Positions 33,633-45,640 of a stretch of 64,000 bases of DNA are shown piece after piece (the stretch's first letter is position 1; the number at the start of each line of letters is the position of its first letter). A program made the position numbers and the translations under genes. This DNA is from Siphonodentalium dalli (lineage: Eukaryota; Mollusca; Scaphopoda; Gadilida; Siphonodentaliidae): contig CP136069.1 in the NCBI GenBank assembly GCA_032622095.1, positions 46,784,194 through 46,848,193 of the forward strand, in the 5' to 3' direction. The notes below the pieces were generated by a model. It ran no database searches, was not told the origin of the DNA, and saw nothing but the letters and a program-made list of their open reading frames with translations.

Positions 33633-34507
33633 GTAGCACAAAACAGTCAACACCTACGCGGTATACGCAGATAAGCCAGAAGTTGAGTAACCTTGAATCA
33701 ATTAGAAATGTCAGAAGTTAGACAATAAATCGTGATCAAAAACGATATAATGTGACACAACAGCCATTTTCATATTCAAAAAAATAGACACTAACTACGT
33801 GATGTCAGTGGTATGTCAAGCGTAATGAGGGGGCACAACTCTGGCTTGCAGTTTGCAAAATAATATCCAAGTAGAGTTACACATGAGTGACTTCTGATGT
33901 ATTGCCAAATTTGCCTTAATTGTCAACCTAAGTCACGCGATGCCACCGTCTGTTCAGATGTTTCGTATAGATCGTGTCGTATAGCGGGCAGTAATTTAAT
34001 ATTTAACTTTTATGTACAAATCCAGACACATTAGTTGACGACTTCCATATAAATTGAGTTAAGGGGGAGATCAAGTGACAAAATTTTGAATGGGCATTTC
34101 CAAAGAAGGCATATCATTGAACAGTCATAACATTTATTTGGCGGGGGCGCTTGGTCAATCATAATATTTTTCCATAAATTTATTTTTAAGATTTTTTTTT
34201 TTTAGAATTACAACATTTGACCTACTTTTGAAAAATCAAAATAAAATTCAAAAATAAATACACTAAAATTATAACGGACCAAGTTCTAAGCGGACCTGCC
34301 AAATAAATAACTATTGTTTTCAAGTCACACTCATAAGTATTTGCAACTCTAGCTTTTGCTCCGCAGATTTGCATGGAAATCCCCATTAAAATCGGTCACT
34401 TGACCTCCCCCTTAATCTATAACGATTTCTGGAGTGTCGGCAAAGTTGGGGAGGGGGTCTTAAAATTTCATAATTGAGCCGCATCACAGAGAATACAAGT
34501 TTACCAG
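33633..34507. other. Gene-free stretch
   Basis: No coding or RNA feature supported. One T-run near 34193. Confidence 0.4.
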
Positions 34508-34781
34508 GAATGATGATGTGCATGAACATACAAACCACTTCCTGGTGAAAATGCCCCGTAATACACGAATCTGCTGTCCCGTTGAGAACGAATCTGCTGA
34601 TGTTACATTCCATTCTTGTCACGACAGACTATATTTCGAATATTACAAAAATACAAGCACACACTGCCCAAACTTCGTGAGGCTGGCGTTGAACTTGAAT
34701 GGAAAGTTGCAGTTTCTCCGAGATCAATATCAATATAGCATGTGTCGAGAAAATGCGAAAATAAATATTAAATTGCCATGA
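34508..34781 (+). CDS. Candidate terminal exon, unidentified Cys-containing protein
   Basis: After a possible acceptor (TTTACCAG ending at 34507), a phase-1 frame stays open for about 90 codons to TGA at 34779-34781. The product has spaced cysteines (CCP, SCHD, HCP, MCR) and regular alternation (FVRLALNLNGKLQFLRDQY), which looks more protein-like than neighbouring frames. The polypyrimidine tract is weak. The C-terminal pattern vaguely recalls a beta-trefoil growth factor, but this is not enough to assign. It lies 246 bp from a minus-strand terminal exon, so the two would be convergent gene ends. Confidence 0.27.
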
Positions 34782-35026
34782 TATCGGTGGTGACAGGCAG
34801 CTTATATTCTCGACGTCGGTCGTTTCGTTCCATCAACCAAAGTACTCAAATAAACAATCTTCAGGACATCAACTGTTTTATGTATGCCCTTCAGTCCCTT
34901 CCCTGAAAAGTTCCAACACATAGAATCACTAGATTCATCCAACACATATCTCAGATTTTATACAGTCCAGTCCCACCAAAGCGTGAGCTAAGCACGTGGC
35001 AAGAGGTGAGAGTTCAAAGTTGAGAC

Positions 35027-35137
35027 TTAGACGGCCTTGAGGATGCTCTGCAGTCCAGTGAGCATGTAGTGGTGTAAAACCTGGAGATCCCGCGCAGGAG
35101 AGTTCGGCGGCGACAGTTCTCGCAGTGCTATCTCCGC
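35027..35137 (-). CDS. Terminal exon of an unidentified gene
   Basis: On the minus strand, ATCTTTGGTTTCAG provides a good acceptor and is followed by 36 codons and TAA (35027-35029). The product starts AEIALRELSPPNSPARDLQ and ends VLHHYMLTGLQSILKAV. It has balanced codon use, higher GC than its surroundings and helix-forming character, which supports real coding. No ATG is present, so it must be joined to upstream exons at higher coordinates. I could not locate them. A second open frame through the same block exists but reads less like protein. The protein family is not recognised. Confidence 0.5.
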   Translation of the reverse strand, partial: AEIALRELSPPNSPARDLQVLHHYMLTGLQSILKAV

Positions 35138-35253
35138 CTGAAACCAAAGATAATTTAGTGTATAAACAATATTTATTCTCAATTATAGGTAAATAAAGTT
35201 AAATACAAGATACACAATCTATTATAACTTTTGGAACTTCTGTCTGTATGTGT

Positions 35254-35627
35254 TATATAGACTCGAAAACTGCTGGACCGATCCGACTCAAATTAGGCCC
35301 ACTTTGATCCCGGGAACAATATGGGCGGGTCCAATTTCACGTGCGACCGTGTCCTTGAACATGCCCTTGACCTCGCACATATATGGTCATATAGGCATGT
35401 TTCTGGACCGATCGAACAACAATTGTTTTTCTTTCTCCTAATACTTTTCAACGTTGTTCGCTCAGTATTGTTCAACGTTGTCATTTTGAATAAGTAGATC
35501 AATCTCTCATTGTCAATAGTTTTCTCAGCAGTGTTTTCTTTCTCCTGACGCTGTATTTTCTGCCCAAACGGAGCCGATCACAAAGAAATCCCTAAATAGC
35601 CCGGACGAAGTCGGGCACACCAATTAG
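35254..35627. mobile_element. Helitron-like fragment N1
   Basis: Shares CTGGACCGATCCGACTCAAA-type text, TTTGATCCCGGGAACAA, TTTCACGTGCGACCGTG and AAGAAATCCCTAAAT with N2 (55199-55419). The right end has a short hairpin (CCCGGACGAAGTCGGG), then ACACCAATTAGT, resembling the 3' hairpin plus CTAGT end of Helitrons. The terminal C is changed here. No helicase is present. Confidence 0.45.
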
Positions 35628-35809
35628 TATATTATATAAAGAGAAATTCGGATCTGGCAGAAGTCCAAAGGCTAATTTCCTAGTCTTGTGACTTACAATG
35701 AGAATCTGTCTGGAATGATGAATTGTATGATCCGCAATCACCCGCGATACGATAAGATCCGTGGCCGATCGTTGGAGTTCCCCAACCTCATTGCTTTAAG
35801 TACGATAAA

Positions 35810-35952
35810 TACAGTAATGCCCTAAGTAATCGACTCCTTAAACACAGCAGAGCTTTCCGATGAATGGAAACAAGCCATATTTCCGACTAAATCCTGAAAA
35901 GCTACCCATAAGTCTGCTGTGTATAAGGAGTCGATTACTTAGGGCATTACTG
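35810..35952. mobile_element. TA-flanked foldback element E2, left arm shortened
   Basis: TACAGTAATGCCCTAAGTAA at 35810 and the complementary right arm ending GCATTACTG. The left arm lacks the segment after CACAGCAGA that E1 has, so the hairpin is asymmetric in the same way as in E3. The right TA is changed to CA. Confidence 0.8.
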
Positions 35953-36515
35953 CATGTATATGTATATTATGCATGAAGTTGATTATAAGAGCACGAATGT
36001 GAGTTGAGCTGGCCCATGTGATTAGATGCATGCGTTTGTTTGATTCAAAGTCAATATCTAGCTATATTTAAATCTCATGGTTACGTTTACAATCTACAGA
36101 GATAATTTGACCAGTGAAGAATGGTATGAAGACAATGTGCAAGAGAACTTTCGACGGCTGTCAATAAAATAATTATCAGCAGATATTTTCTACCAATCAG
36201 CGACTGAGCCGGTCGCATGCTGCCTTGGTAGTTCATTCTTTGTTAACTCTAATTTTTATATTCGCGCATTCTTTCAGTGTTAAAGACATATTATGGACTT
36301 GTTCGAGAGCGTGAAAATGGTAAGTTAGTACTCAGGCGCTATATATGCCAACCTGGCGAATGTAGCATTCTGCTAACATCGCCCAATTTTTTTAAAAGAA
36401 ATCGACCATACCAGTCTGGAGCTTCCTATTTCAAATGGCATATATTTCATATAATGTGATATGGGGGTTCGAAAATTAAGTGGGTCTATAATAAGTCTAG
36501 GAGTCTTATACCGCT
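35953..36515. other. Gene-free stretch
   Basis: No supported gene. The words GAGCTTCCTATTTCAAATGG and GGGGTTCGAAA near 36419-36475 recur near 58773-58842, suggesting a small dispersed repeat. Confidence 0.4.
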
Positions 36516-36777
36516 TTCACCCTTTCAAAGTTGAATAATTATTGGCGAGTAGCTCCCTTATAGGAAATGTTCAGATAATAAATTCAACAAATGACATCGG
36601 TCGTTTGTTGAACTTATTAGATGAACATTTCCCACCTATGAATATGAATCATATATATTTCGACTGACTGTCGTCTGCTAATTTGTCATGAAGGCCCTTA
36701 CAAATGAATAAATAGACCATTCCATTGCATACCTATATAACTAAATGGGATAATCAATTTGGTATAGAAAGGGTTAA
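36516..36777. mobile_element. TTAA-type miniature element L1
   Basis: Right end GTATAGAAAGGGTTAA with TTAA at 36774-36777. The left end CACCCTTTCAAAG has lost the TTAA (TTCA). An internal hairpin, GGAAATGTTCAGATAATAAA near 36557, pairs with TTATTAGATGAACATTTCCC-like text near 36615. Matches L2 in the same orientation. Confidence 0.7.
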
Positions 36778-38555
36778 TTACGCATGGATAATGTTCGTGT
36801 GTACTTTATCAATGATTGAAACTGAAAATAAATACACAAAGGTAGACATGCAGCTTTTAATGAGTGTACTTCAAATTAAATCCCATTTTATGGCGACATG
36901 TCGCGTGAGAACTTTAATAATAATGCAATCGACTGCACGATCAGAAGCAATCAAAGCCATGCACAACCGCCGCGAACGTCTGATAAGAAACTCGTAAACA
37001 GTCCGAGTCAAGGTTATTATATCAGAAAGTGAAAGACCAGGTAACACATCAAAGGAGTCCAGTTGCCTCAGTCGCGCGGTAAGGTGATTGGCCAGCAACT
37101 ACCCACAGTCACGGAGGACGTCTGGTAAGAAACTCGTAAATAGCCAGAGGTAAAATTCGCAATAGTATATACATCATAATAGAAATGAAAACGAAAGACC
37201 ATAGCACATACAAGAAAACCATAGCCAGAAATGGTAACGCCACCAAGATCATATTATTAGCCATAAATATAAATTATAATATAATTATAATATAAAATAT
37301 TATTCATTAGTTAGCGCTAATATAGGCGCTAACTAATGGCTTGTTAAATAACATCTAATAAATATTCATCTTATTCACAACTTTAAGGAGTTCTTCTGGC
37401 ACACGAGAATATTTATCGCCGTTTGATTTGCACCAAGTCAACTCGGCGCATATATAATTGATAGAACAGACCTCTATTATGATGATCGTGTCGTTATTTG
37501 TTTAAGATACGTATCAATTGACATATACGCACCCGTTCCCTCATTAAAATCTATATATATCGCCCATTTTAGGGGACCTCCGCGAATTCGGGGACTTCCG
37601 CAAAGTGATCTCCACAAATCGGGACATACTGCAAATCGTCGCACCCAATGCAATTTGTAAACAAATACGATTGACATGCGTTTTAACGAGGTGAGCTTTA
37701 ATTAAACGAAAGAAGCATTCTACATAAACTATTTGTCATGGACTCAGCCAGTGTGCCATATATATGTGTCAACTAAGGTCGCTTTGCGTGGTAAAAGTGA
37801 AAAGTGAAAGTGGAAAATCCTATTGAAAATGAAAGTAGCCTGCACTTTTGGGATTTCCGCGGCAAATTGCAGTGAATCTATACTATTGGAAGTGAATGTA
37901 CAATTCCTGGAATTCTATCAGATATCGCGACTCTGCTCGTTTTCGTGATCATAGGTTATATAGGGCCTATATGACCACGAAAACGAGTCGAGATACATCC
38001 ATCGGTACAAACACATTGTGTATACGATACAATTTTGATGACCAGAAAATAAAAGATGGCGGTTAATCCAAGTCTCCAACAGAACAGACATGCGCGCTCC
38101 AATTAAAATTACCCATAATTCAGTTCACTGCACCAGGGGCTCCCAATGGGTTATACAATATTTTCAGGCTATCAGATTATTTATATTTTCAACAACATAT
38201 TATTACACCGGTGACTTTAAGTTTACAATTTCAGCCTGTCCTGACTCTATCGATACGATTTATCATATTTTCAAAAACATATTATACACCGGTGGCGTTA
38301 ACTTTACATTTCGGCATCTACGTGATTCTATCGATACGATTGAGTAAGGTACAAACAAAATCTCCAAGAATACATTCGTCCAGTCCACCACACAATATCA
38401 AAATCACCGAAACTAGTTACACCACCATGTGGCGTGATAAAATGGTTCCGGATGACTCAGTCGTTAATGTGCATCGCCCATCAACGCCACACCGCATATG
38501 GAGGACGTCTGGTAAGAAACACCTAAACATCCAGTGCATGGTTATATTCTCAGTA
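36778..38555. other. Gene-free stretch with three copies of a donor-like word
   Basis: GACGTCTGGTAAGAAAC or a close form occurs at 36977, 37119 and 38506. 37185-37260 matches the reverse complement of about 50130-50190 (CAGAAATGGTAACGCC). A two-unit, 80-bp tandem with TCTATCGATACGATT lies at 38185-38343. No gene can be supported. Confidence 0.45.
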
Positions 38556-38624
38556 CATATACCAGCAATTCAGCAGGACCCACCAACACCATAGCAAATT
38601 AGCAGCACCACTTAACCAGGATGA
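38556..38624. mobile_element. Right-end fragment of foldback element K
   Basis: AGCAATTCAGCAGGACCCAC and AGCAGCACCACTTAACCAGG match the right ends of K1 and K2 (CAATTCAGCAGGACCACC ... GACCACTTGGCCAGG). No left end was located. Confidence 0.5.
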
Positions 38625-39069
38625 ATATGCCGACGTGAGGCTTTTTCCATTAATTTATCAACAAAGATGAACGATAACCTTGACACCAAAGTGCACACAA
38701 GGTTGACTTATATATATATAGCTGTTGGCACACGACGCTATCTCTTGCCCGCCGACAAGACTTCTGTTATCTGCTACTTCAGTCTATACTTGTATATGTG
38801 TATAGTTACACATGCATTCGAACGGTGGAACTTGAATTCAGGTAGTTGGTTGGTTGAAATCACGTCATGTGACGTCGTGCACTGGCCCCCGACTTGTTTT
38901 CAAATTGTATTGAATCAATTTCTAACGCGCTACCCGAATGCCATTGGAAATTGACTCTAATGATCTTTGAATCTACCAGTTGAATAAATGTAAGAAAGTT
39001 ATGTTTAAGTCAGACGAACTTGCATCCATATACATACGTCATGGACGCAAGCAAATCAACAACCATTTC
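38625..39069. other. Gene-free stretch
   Basis: Nothing supported beyond short chance frames. Confidence 0.35.
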
Positions 39070-39315
39070 TTAACCTTTTCTGCAGTAAATACTCATTGGC
39101 GAGTAGCTATATCCCGTAGAAAATGTTCAGATTATACATACCATTTGTTGAATTATTATCTGAACATTTCCCGGCAATAAATGGGACTTCTTCTGTACTT
39201 GTATTATCTGTCGCCTGCTTATTTTTCATGAAAATCCCCCAAATGAATAATAGACCATTCCATTGTATACGTTTATAACTGAGTGGGAGAATCAATTTAG
39301 TATAGAAAGTGTTAA
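39070..39315. mobile_element. TTAA miniature element L2 (246 bp)
   Basis: TTAA at 39070-39073 and 39312-39315. Left end TTAACCTTTTCTGCAG; right end (other strand) TTAACACTTTCTATAC. The internal hairpin GAAAATGTTCAGATTATACA pairs with TTATTATCTGAACATTTCCC-like text. Same orientation as L1, 2.5 kb away. Confidence 0.8.
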
Positions 39316-39329
39316 TTGAAGATCCGTAT

Positions 39330-39440
39330 ATATAACTGATGCGTCTGATGACGCGTCGCGGTCGTTAGGATTTCATAAGGCGGCCAGCGATGACAATGAT
39401 GGTTCGATCCCCCATGATTGCGAAACTGAGAAATTTGCAC
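39330..39440 (+). repeat. Possible tRNA-derived SINE head
   Basis: GGTTCGATCCC at about 39402-39412 fits a pol III B box, and GTCGTTAGGATTTC about 40 bases upstream is a weak A-box candidate. No cloverleaf can be drawn with confidence, so this is not called a tRNA gene. Confidence 0.25.
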
Positions 39441-40949
39441 AGATACACAACCATATATTACTGCACAAATCTGCGTTTATCGGAATAGAACTAGCCATAA
39501 CTGGTAGTCTAAGTTCCCTTTGACATAAACCAGCTGGTGAAATCGGTAGGGAAAATATTGGTTTACGTATAAGTAAGGTTGTCTTACTCTTCTATATATA
39601 TATAGCGGACCGTAGGCGTAAATCACTCGCTCATCTAAAATCAACAATGCCAATAATATAATGTCATAATTGTGAAAGTAAGCCGTTTATTTAATAGCAA
39701 ACATTTGATTTGTTTTGAAATCCACACACGTTGTCAACTGAAACTATACATGTAGAAATTTAATGTGAAAAATATATTTTACTACATAATTTCAAAAGAA
39801 TACGAACTCATTAGACCTCGCGAACTTCGTAACAGTTCGATTCTTCTCCAGAAGTAAAACAACCCGATCAAATGTGAGGTTACTCCTAATCACACGGCAT
39901 TTTATGCGCGTAATTTAACACAACAGTTAGATTATAATACATAATGATGATGACAATAAGATATTACTCTTTCCGATAAATGTAACATTTTGTAATTATT
40001 TGTCGGATAAAGTCTATTACAATTAAATTAACTCCCGCCACGGGATATGGGCGTAAATCTCGCTATAGAAGAGTAAGGCAACAGTACATCGATATAAACC
40101 AGTACTATCCCTACCAATTACACTAACTGGTTTACGTCGAAGGAAATTTGCTCTACAATTTAATTTGGCCTGTTAAATGAGCTATGCACCTTACAAACTG
40201 ATCCACAGTGGTATCAATGAAACCCTGTGATTAATGTAAGCCAAACGGTACTAAAAACAAGCAAAGTCATCACGGGTTGTTCCAATGTGATTAGGGCCTC
40301 GTACCGTTAAAACATTTACTTGATTTCGCGCCATGTAATGACATGGTACAGCGAAGTCTCTGCATATAATGACAGGATACAGTGACACCACGCCATATGA
40401 AGGATTACTTCAGCCGACTTATACCGACCAATAACCGGGAACAGCGTAATCACATGGTACAGTGACATCACCCGTTATGAGGGATTACTTATACCGACTA
40501 AAATAACACGCCAATAACGTCGAACCGTGCTCTTATATCATCTTAATCCCGAAGTAAGCTCGGTTCATGCGTGATACGTGATTAGTTAGTAGTTTTTTTC
40601 CTTCTCCGGGCTCGTTTGTAAATAATAAATGACATATATCAGCAGTGATCGATACACGTCGATAGAATTATATGCGTGTTCTGGTGGGACTGCAGTTTCT
40701 GTTTATTCAAAACTGTCTGCCGCACCCCTTAGCAACCGAATTAATCGAACATGTGAACTCAGGGACTGATGTCTCGTGGGTCATTTACATGCAGAGCCCG
40801 TGAATTGCCGAAGAATTTGGCTGTAAGATATTCAGAACACATTAAACAATGTTACACAACCGACCACCATCAGGGACGTTTCTAGAGGGTGTCAGTGGGG
40901 GTGTACAACTTAGAATATTCAACTGCCCCACTCCAAAATCAGTGGTGTC
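39441..40949. other. Gene-free stretch
   Basis: Near 40325-40500 the words AATGACATGGTACAG / AATCACATGGTACAGTGACA and GGATTACTT recur, a degenerate tandem of two to three units of about 60-110 bp. No gene seen. Confidence 0.4.
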
Positions 40950-41348
40950 TTAACCCTTTACCCAACAGAAGGGCCCTGTGCCAATGCATTCTCTTATATA
41001 TGCGAGTCGACCATAGGTCGCCTCGCATATATAAGAGAATGCATTGGCTTAACACATTAAAAATTATAAAATTGTTAAAGAATGTAAGAAAAAATGGTAA
41101 AAAGTGTTAAAAAAAGATTTTTTTTAGGCCAATGCATTCTCTTATATATGCGAGGCGACCTATGGTCGACTCGCATATATAAGAGAATGCATTGGCACAG
41201 GGCTAACTGTAACTATCACAATGTGGTCAAGGAGCCGGTTCCAATGATATCCATATTTGTATGGTTCTATTGAGACAAACCGAAGATATTTTAGGCTGTT
41301 GAAGCTTTATTTGGCCGGTTTTGGCCGATTTGTTGGGTAAAGGGTTAA
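40950..41348. mobile_element. TTAA element A3 with two hairpins, complete (399 bp)
   Basis: The cleanest copy of family A. TTAA at 40950-40953 and 41345-41348, with terminal repeats TTAACCCTTTACCCAACA on both strands. Palindromes at 40981-41047 and 41129-41195 are mutually inverted. The stretch from GGCACAGGG to the right end (about 150 bp) is unique to this family and includes GGTTCCAATGATATCC. No transposase, so it is non-autonomous. Confidence 0.92.
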
Positions 41349-41962
41349 TTGTCTCGTGTATAATTTTCAGAACCCGTGTTGAATTTCAGAAGACGACCTA
41401 TTAGAATGTTATACAATTGAGCCTTGAGTGATTGATTGATTGTTTCTTTGTACAATATTTACAAACATAATGCTATAGCAGTGAAATATTCAAAAATAAA
41501 CATGATTCTCCTTTGCAGGAGCAACATGACCATATAGGCCGCATTCGTGCTGTCCCTGTATGGAAATGGATTTAAATATAGTAAAATGACAACGTAACAT
41601 GTAAATTCATGAAACCAATATGAAAAAATTTGTCCGAATTGCGTATACAAACCATTTACATGGTGGACATAGTATGCTTGTACCAAACACTGGGCCAATA
41701 TTACTGTATCATAAGTGCAGTGAATCTGGTTGAACTATCATAGCTTTAGACTATATGACCAAATAAGAGCCTTTTAAGATCGCTGTTCATTTTGTTCATA
41801 TTCATCAGTTCTGTTCATAAAGGCAAGGTTACATATCATTCAGCCAAAATGAAAGGTGAACATATCAGGATTTTACTAGCAAGTAACAACACCGGGGGTC
41901 GTGCCGTGATTTGGGCATAATCTCGACAAACTATATTGATCAGTCAAGGGGTGTGTCTAGTG
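41349..41962. other. Gene-free stretch
   Basis: No supported gene, RNA or repeat. Confidence 0.35.
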
Positions 41963-42125
41963 GTAGTCCACATAACGTAACGTTGAAGGACACTCAATGG
42001 ACTGATAACCAATCAGTTAGAGAGTTGTTTATAGACTAGTCCAAGTAACGTAACGGCGAAGAAAACTTGGACTGACAACCAATCAGTCAAGAGCGTTCCT
42101 ATAGGTAGTCCAAGTAACGTACGCT
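41963..42125 (+). repeat. Short tandem repeat with GTAGTCCAAGTAACGTAACG units
   Basis: Two full units and part of a third, about 70 bp each (near 41963, 42036 and 42105). Each has TAGTCCA-AGTAACGTA, then GGACTGA-AACCAATCAGT. Diverged between units. Confidence 0.65.
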
Positions 42126-42448
42126 TGGGATCCACATAAACATAGGGGTCGGAATAATAGTATAGATGGGGGAATTTCCTCAAATTTAAATAATAATATA
42201 TACAGGGGTGAAATAATCGGGTCATTTTCCAACATATTCTTTGTTTAGCCCTGTAAGAACCAAGAAAAGTTGTGTTAGCTCTTGTCTGATTCTTAATTTA
42301 ATCATGTTGCATCACATTGAAGTGGTTTTATATGACAAGACAGTCAATGACTGTGGAGACGCTCACCAAACTGTAAAGACTAGGAAGACTGGGACTCGGA
42401 AGACCATAAGAGTTAGTACTTGTCATATTCACTTAAAAACAAGTAGTC

Positions 42449-43800
42449 ATAAAGAGGGACATAGCCTAGATGGTCTCCGCTGAGCAGTGGGGTGTCCACC
42501 TTGAAATATGGTCCAGATCCCCCCACCCCACATAGTCCATAGTCTGCTCCCTCTCAATTGAAGCAAACACACTCCCAAGTTCGTAAAATTCCTTTGCACA
42601 TGTTGGAATATTACAACTGACACTTCAAGCTTTCCTAACTGTGGCAAAGTTACAACCTGACATGCTCCCCTTTTTTAATGGTGGACCCCATTCAAACGAA
42701 TTTTGATCCCAACTCTCCATAGGCCATTTACACCAAATGCCATTTCTTGATTGGTCGAACCCATTTTAACAAATCTGTAACCCAGTCCCAAGTAACACAA
42801 GGATCCTCCATACTGGTTACTACAGGCTAAATAGGACTGATGGCTCTTGAGGAGCGCCATTTTAAGAATTACTTTGGGGAAGAGTTATGTCCATGGTCGC
42901 ACCCCTATTTGACCTGGTGAACCCATTTCAACAAATCTGAAACCAGTCACCCAATGACTCTCTATACCAAATGTATACCAAATATGCCAAATGGTTCTTG
43001 AGAAGATGTTTTAAAAATGAAAGCGCCAATGACACTGTAGCTCAACTTGGAAAGGGAATAATTTCATGTGTTAAAGTCAATGGAGTGATTAGAAATGTGG
43101 AAAGTTGAAAGGCCTAGTTATGCAAAGAGTAAAATCTAAGATGGCTGCTGGCAGCCATGTTTTTTTGCCGAATGACCCCAAATTGACTAATTCCCATCTA
43201 CATGTTAATGTCAACATTCATGACAAATTTCATAAAGATCAGACCAAAGGTATGACCTGTAGCCCGCGGGAAAGGAAATTGTTGACGGACACATGGACAC
43301 AAGGGCGACGGACGCCAATCCATGGCAATAGCTCAAACTTACAAAGTAAGTTGAGCTAATAACTGATGAGGGAAAGAATTATGTCATTGGCTCTGACCAA
43401 TTCTGAATCAAATCTGAATCCTAGTCACCCATACCAAATATAAGCTGAATAGGTCTTATGGTTCTTGATTGGAAGACATTTTAAGAATTACAATGGATGG
43501 ACAAGTTACGTCCTTGGCTCCGCCCTTATTTGACCAGGTGACCTCATTTTAACACATCTGTATCCCCGTCACCCAAAAACCTTCCATACCAATTATAAGC
43601 CAAATAGCCCCGATGATTCTTGAGATGTTTTAAGAATTACTATGGATGGAAAGAGTTAGGTCCCTAGATTCTTGAGAAGATGTTTTAAGAATTACTATGG
43701 ATGGAAAGAGTTAGGTCCCTAGCAATGCCACTTTTTTGACCATGTGACCCCCATTTGAACAGAACTGAATCCCAGCCACATAGGGACCATCCACACAAAA
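42449..43800 (-). repeat. Dispersed repeat Q/P, copy 2 and relatives
   Basis: 42449-42870 (minus) matches 1-432. 43105-43360 (plus) is a P module ending GGCAATAGCTCA...GTTGAGCTAA. The stretches between and after (42870-43105, 43361-43800) are built from recurring words such as TTCTTGAGAAGATGTTTTAA and GACC-GGTGACCCCATTTTAAC. A 46-bp near-exact tandem (AAGAATTACTATGGATGG) occurs at 43629 and 43685. Non-coding. Confidence 0.7.
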
Positions 43801-44136
43801 TATGTCTCAAATCTTCATCTCAGGTAAGCTAAGAAAATGCCTCCATCTTTCTCATCCAGTTTCCCATATGTAATCGCCTGAGAAAACAGGTATTTAGTTT
43901 TACTGGCCTACTGTCAGATTCATCATTCACACTTGGCCTTGGGAGTGGAGTTGTTATCATAAGCAGGGTCATTTATATACAAACTCTCTAACAGGCAGAG
44001 AAATTTAGGCTATTAATCAAAAGCTGTCATTCCAAACAGATCTTGTTAACACTGTCATTTCATTTATTACTGGTGGATGTTATAATGGTGTTATTTTTTT
44101 TAAATTGAGCCTGATTGAGCAAGACATTAATCTCAA
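43801..44136. other. Gene-free stretch
   Basis: Nothing supported. Confidence 0.35.
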
Positions 44137-44595
44137 TTAAAGTATAATAATATAATATAATATATCCAACAAATGAGAGAATTTGAGGCATGGATGAGTG
44201 CAAAATACTCTCATTGTCATTATAATTGCGATGTTGTTTACAGTAATGCCCAAAGTAATTGATCGCTTAACCACAGACGAGAGCTTTCCGATGAATGGCA
44301 ACAAGCCATATTTCCGACTAAATCCTGAAAAATTACCCATAATTCTGCTGTGGTTAAGCGGTCAATTACTTTGGGCATTACTGTACATCGTTCAGAGTAC
44401 ATAAGTGTATTCTGCACTCACCCCTGCATGGTTCAAAGTCATTCATTTGTTGCATATATATAGATACATTTCTTTTTTATTTAAATTCTTTATTGACACT
44501 ATATATACATGGCCATTTAATATACATCATAATGACAATAACAACAATAAAGTACTGGTATTGTCCGGGCGGATTTAGTGTACAATCCCACTTAA
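44137..44595. mobile_element. TTAA foldback element F2, interrupted by E3
   Basis: The right part matches F1: CATTCATTTGTTGCATATAT, and GGATTTAGTGTAC before TTAA at 44592-44595. The left part (from TTAA 44137-44140) retains CAACAAATGAGAG and GGATGAGTGCAAAATAC. The middle is interrupted by E3 at a TA. The outermost left arm appears internally deleted. Confidence 0.7.
44239..44385. mobile_element. TA-flanked foldback element E3, nested in F2
   Basis: TACAGTAATGCC at 44239 and GGCATTACTGTA ending at 44385. The flanking F2 sequence joins as ...TTGTT-TA-CATCGTTC, and uninterrupted F1 has TTTTTACATCG near 28799. The insertion target was therefore a single TA, now duplicated. The left arm is shortened as in E2. 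Confidence 0.85.
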
Positions 44596-45640
44596 CGGTA
44601 TCTCATTAGTTTATAGTCTCAATTTTATGACTTATATTGCGCAACTACAAATTTATGTTATGGATGCATAATGCTTAGTGTTCGTGTCCTTTTCACACCA
44701 GACGATTTGACTTCGTAAGACACTAGTTAGAATGAAAGTCCATTAAATAAACTTTGCTTCCACCATTCTGTCTATGTTGTTAACACACCTAGTTTTATTT
44801 TATTAGACACCAGAATAATCAGTAAATTCTAAGGCTATGAAGTTATCATCCAAAACGAAAATAATCGGTATATGCTAAGTCCACAAGGGCCAAAACTCCT
44901 GTAAAATGGGCGGACCTCACCCATATTCACTTCATTTTCATGTGAGTAATCCATATACCAAATTGGAAAACAATCGCACACAGTGAGTTCTATAGTCCCC
45001 TGAAATATTTTGTTTTCGTGGGACAATTAGATGGGAGGTTATGATATCCAGACATCGAATTTCAAAAGAAATTTTAACACGACTTGATCCTCGGCAAAGG
45101 CAACTGGCAAACTTTCTCATGCAAATACACGAATCGCGATTATACCAGCTTCCCCATCACTTGTTTATATTTGGACCGACCCCCCCCCCCGCCTTTTTAT
45201 TTAGTTTTTGTTTTGTTCTAAGTGTACATCAGAATATGCCATGGATCTCTACTCTATATATAGCTATGCCCGTAGAGATCATATTCCATCAGTACAAACC
45301 TGCATGGGAACTTTTTGAAGTTCTGATCCGTTCTGACAAGTAACATTATAACATTGAACAAACAAGGCAGGAAATATATTTCTTTGTTAATACATGATCC
45401 TTAATAATCTACTTCAGAATAGATGGTGGTCCCAGTTTGAGATTGCAAACTTTTTCGTGAATTTTTTGAGCCAATATCCCAATAAAATTGAGTTAATTAC
45501 CCCAGAGAAATTCCATAATTGTAAGAGATGCTAAGCAAAAATTTTCATAAAGTCACTCAAATAATGCAATAATGAGTTGAGACCTTAACCTACAGTGATG
45601 TAAATTATTAAGGAACAGGTATTAACAAAAAATATATTAC
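44596..45640. other. Gene-free stretch
   Basis: A C-run lies near 45180. Short overlapping ORFs at 44835-45343 on both strands have no domain. No gene supported. Confidence 0.35.
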
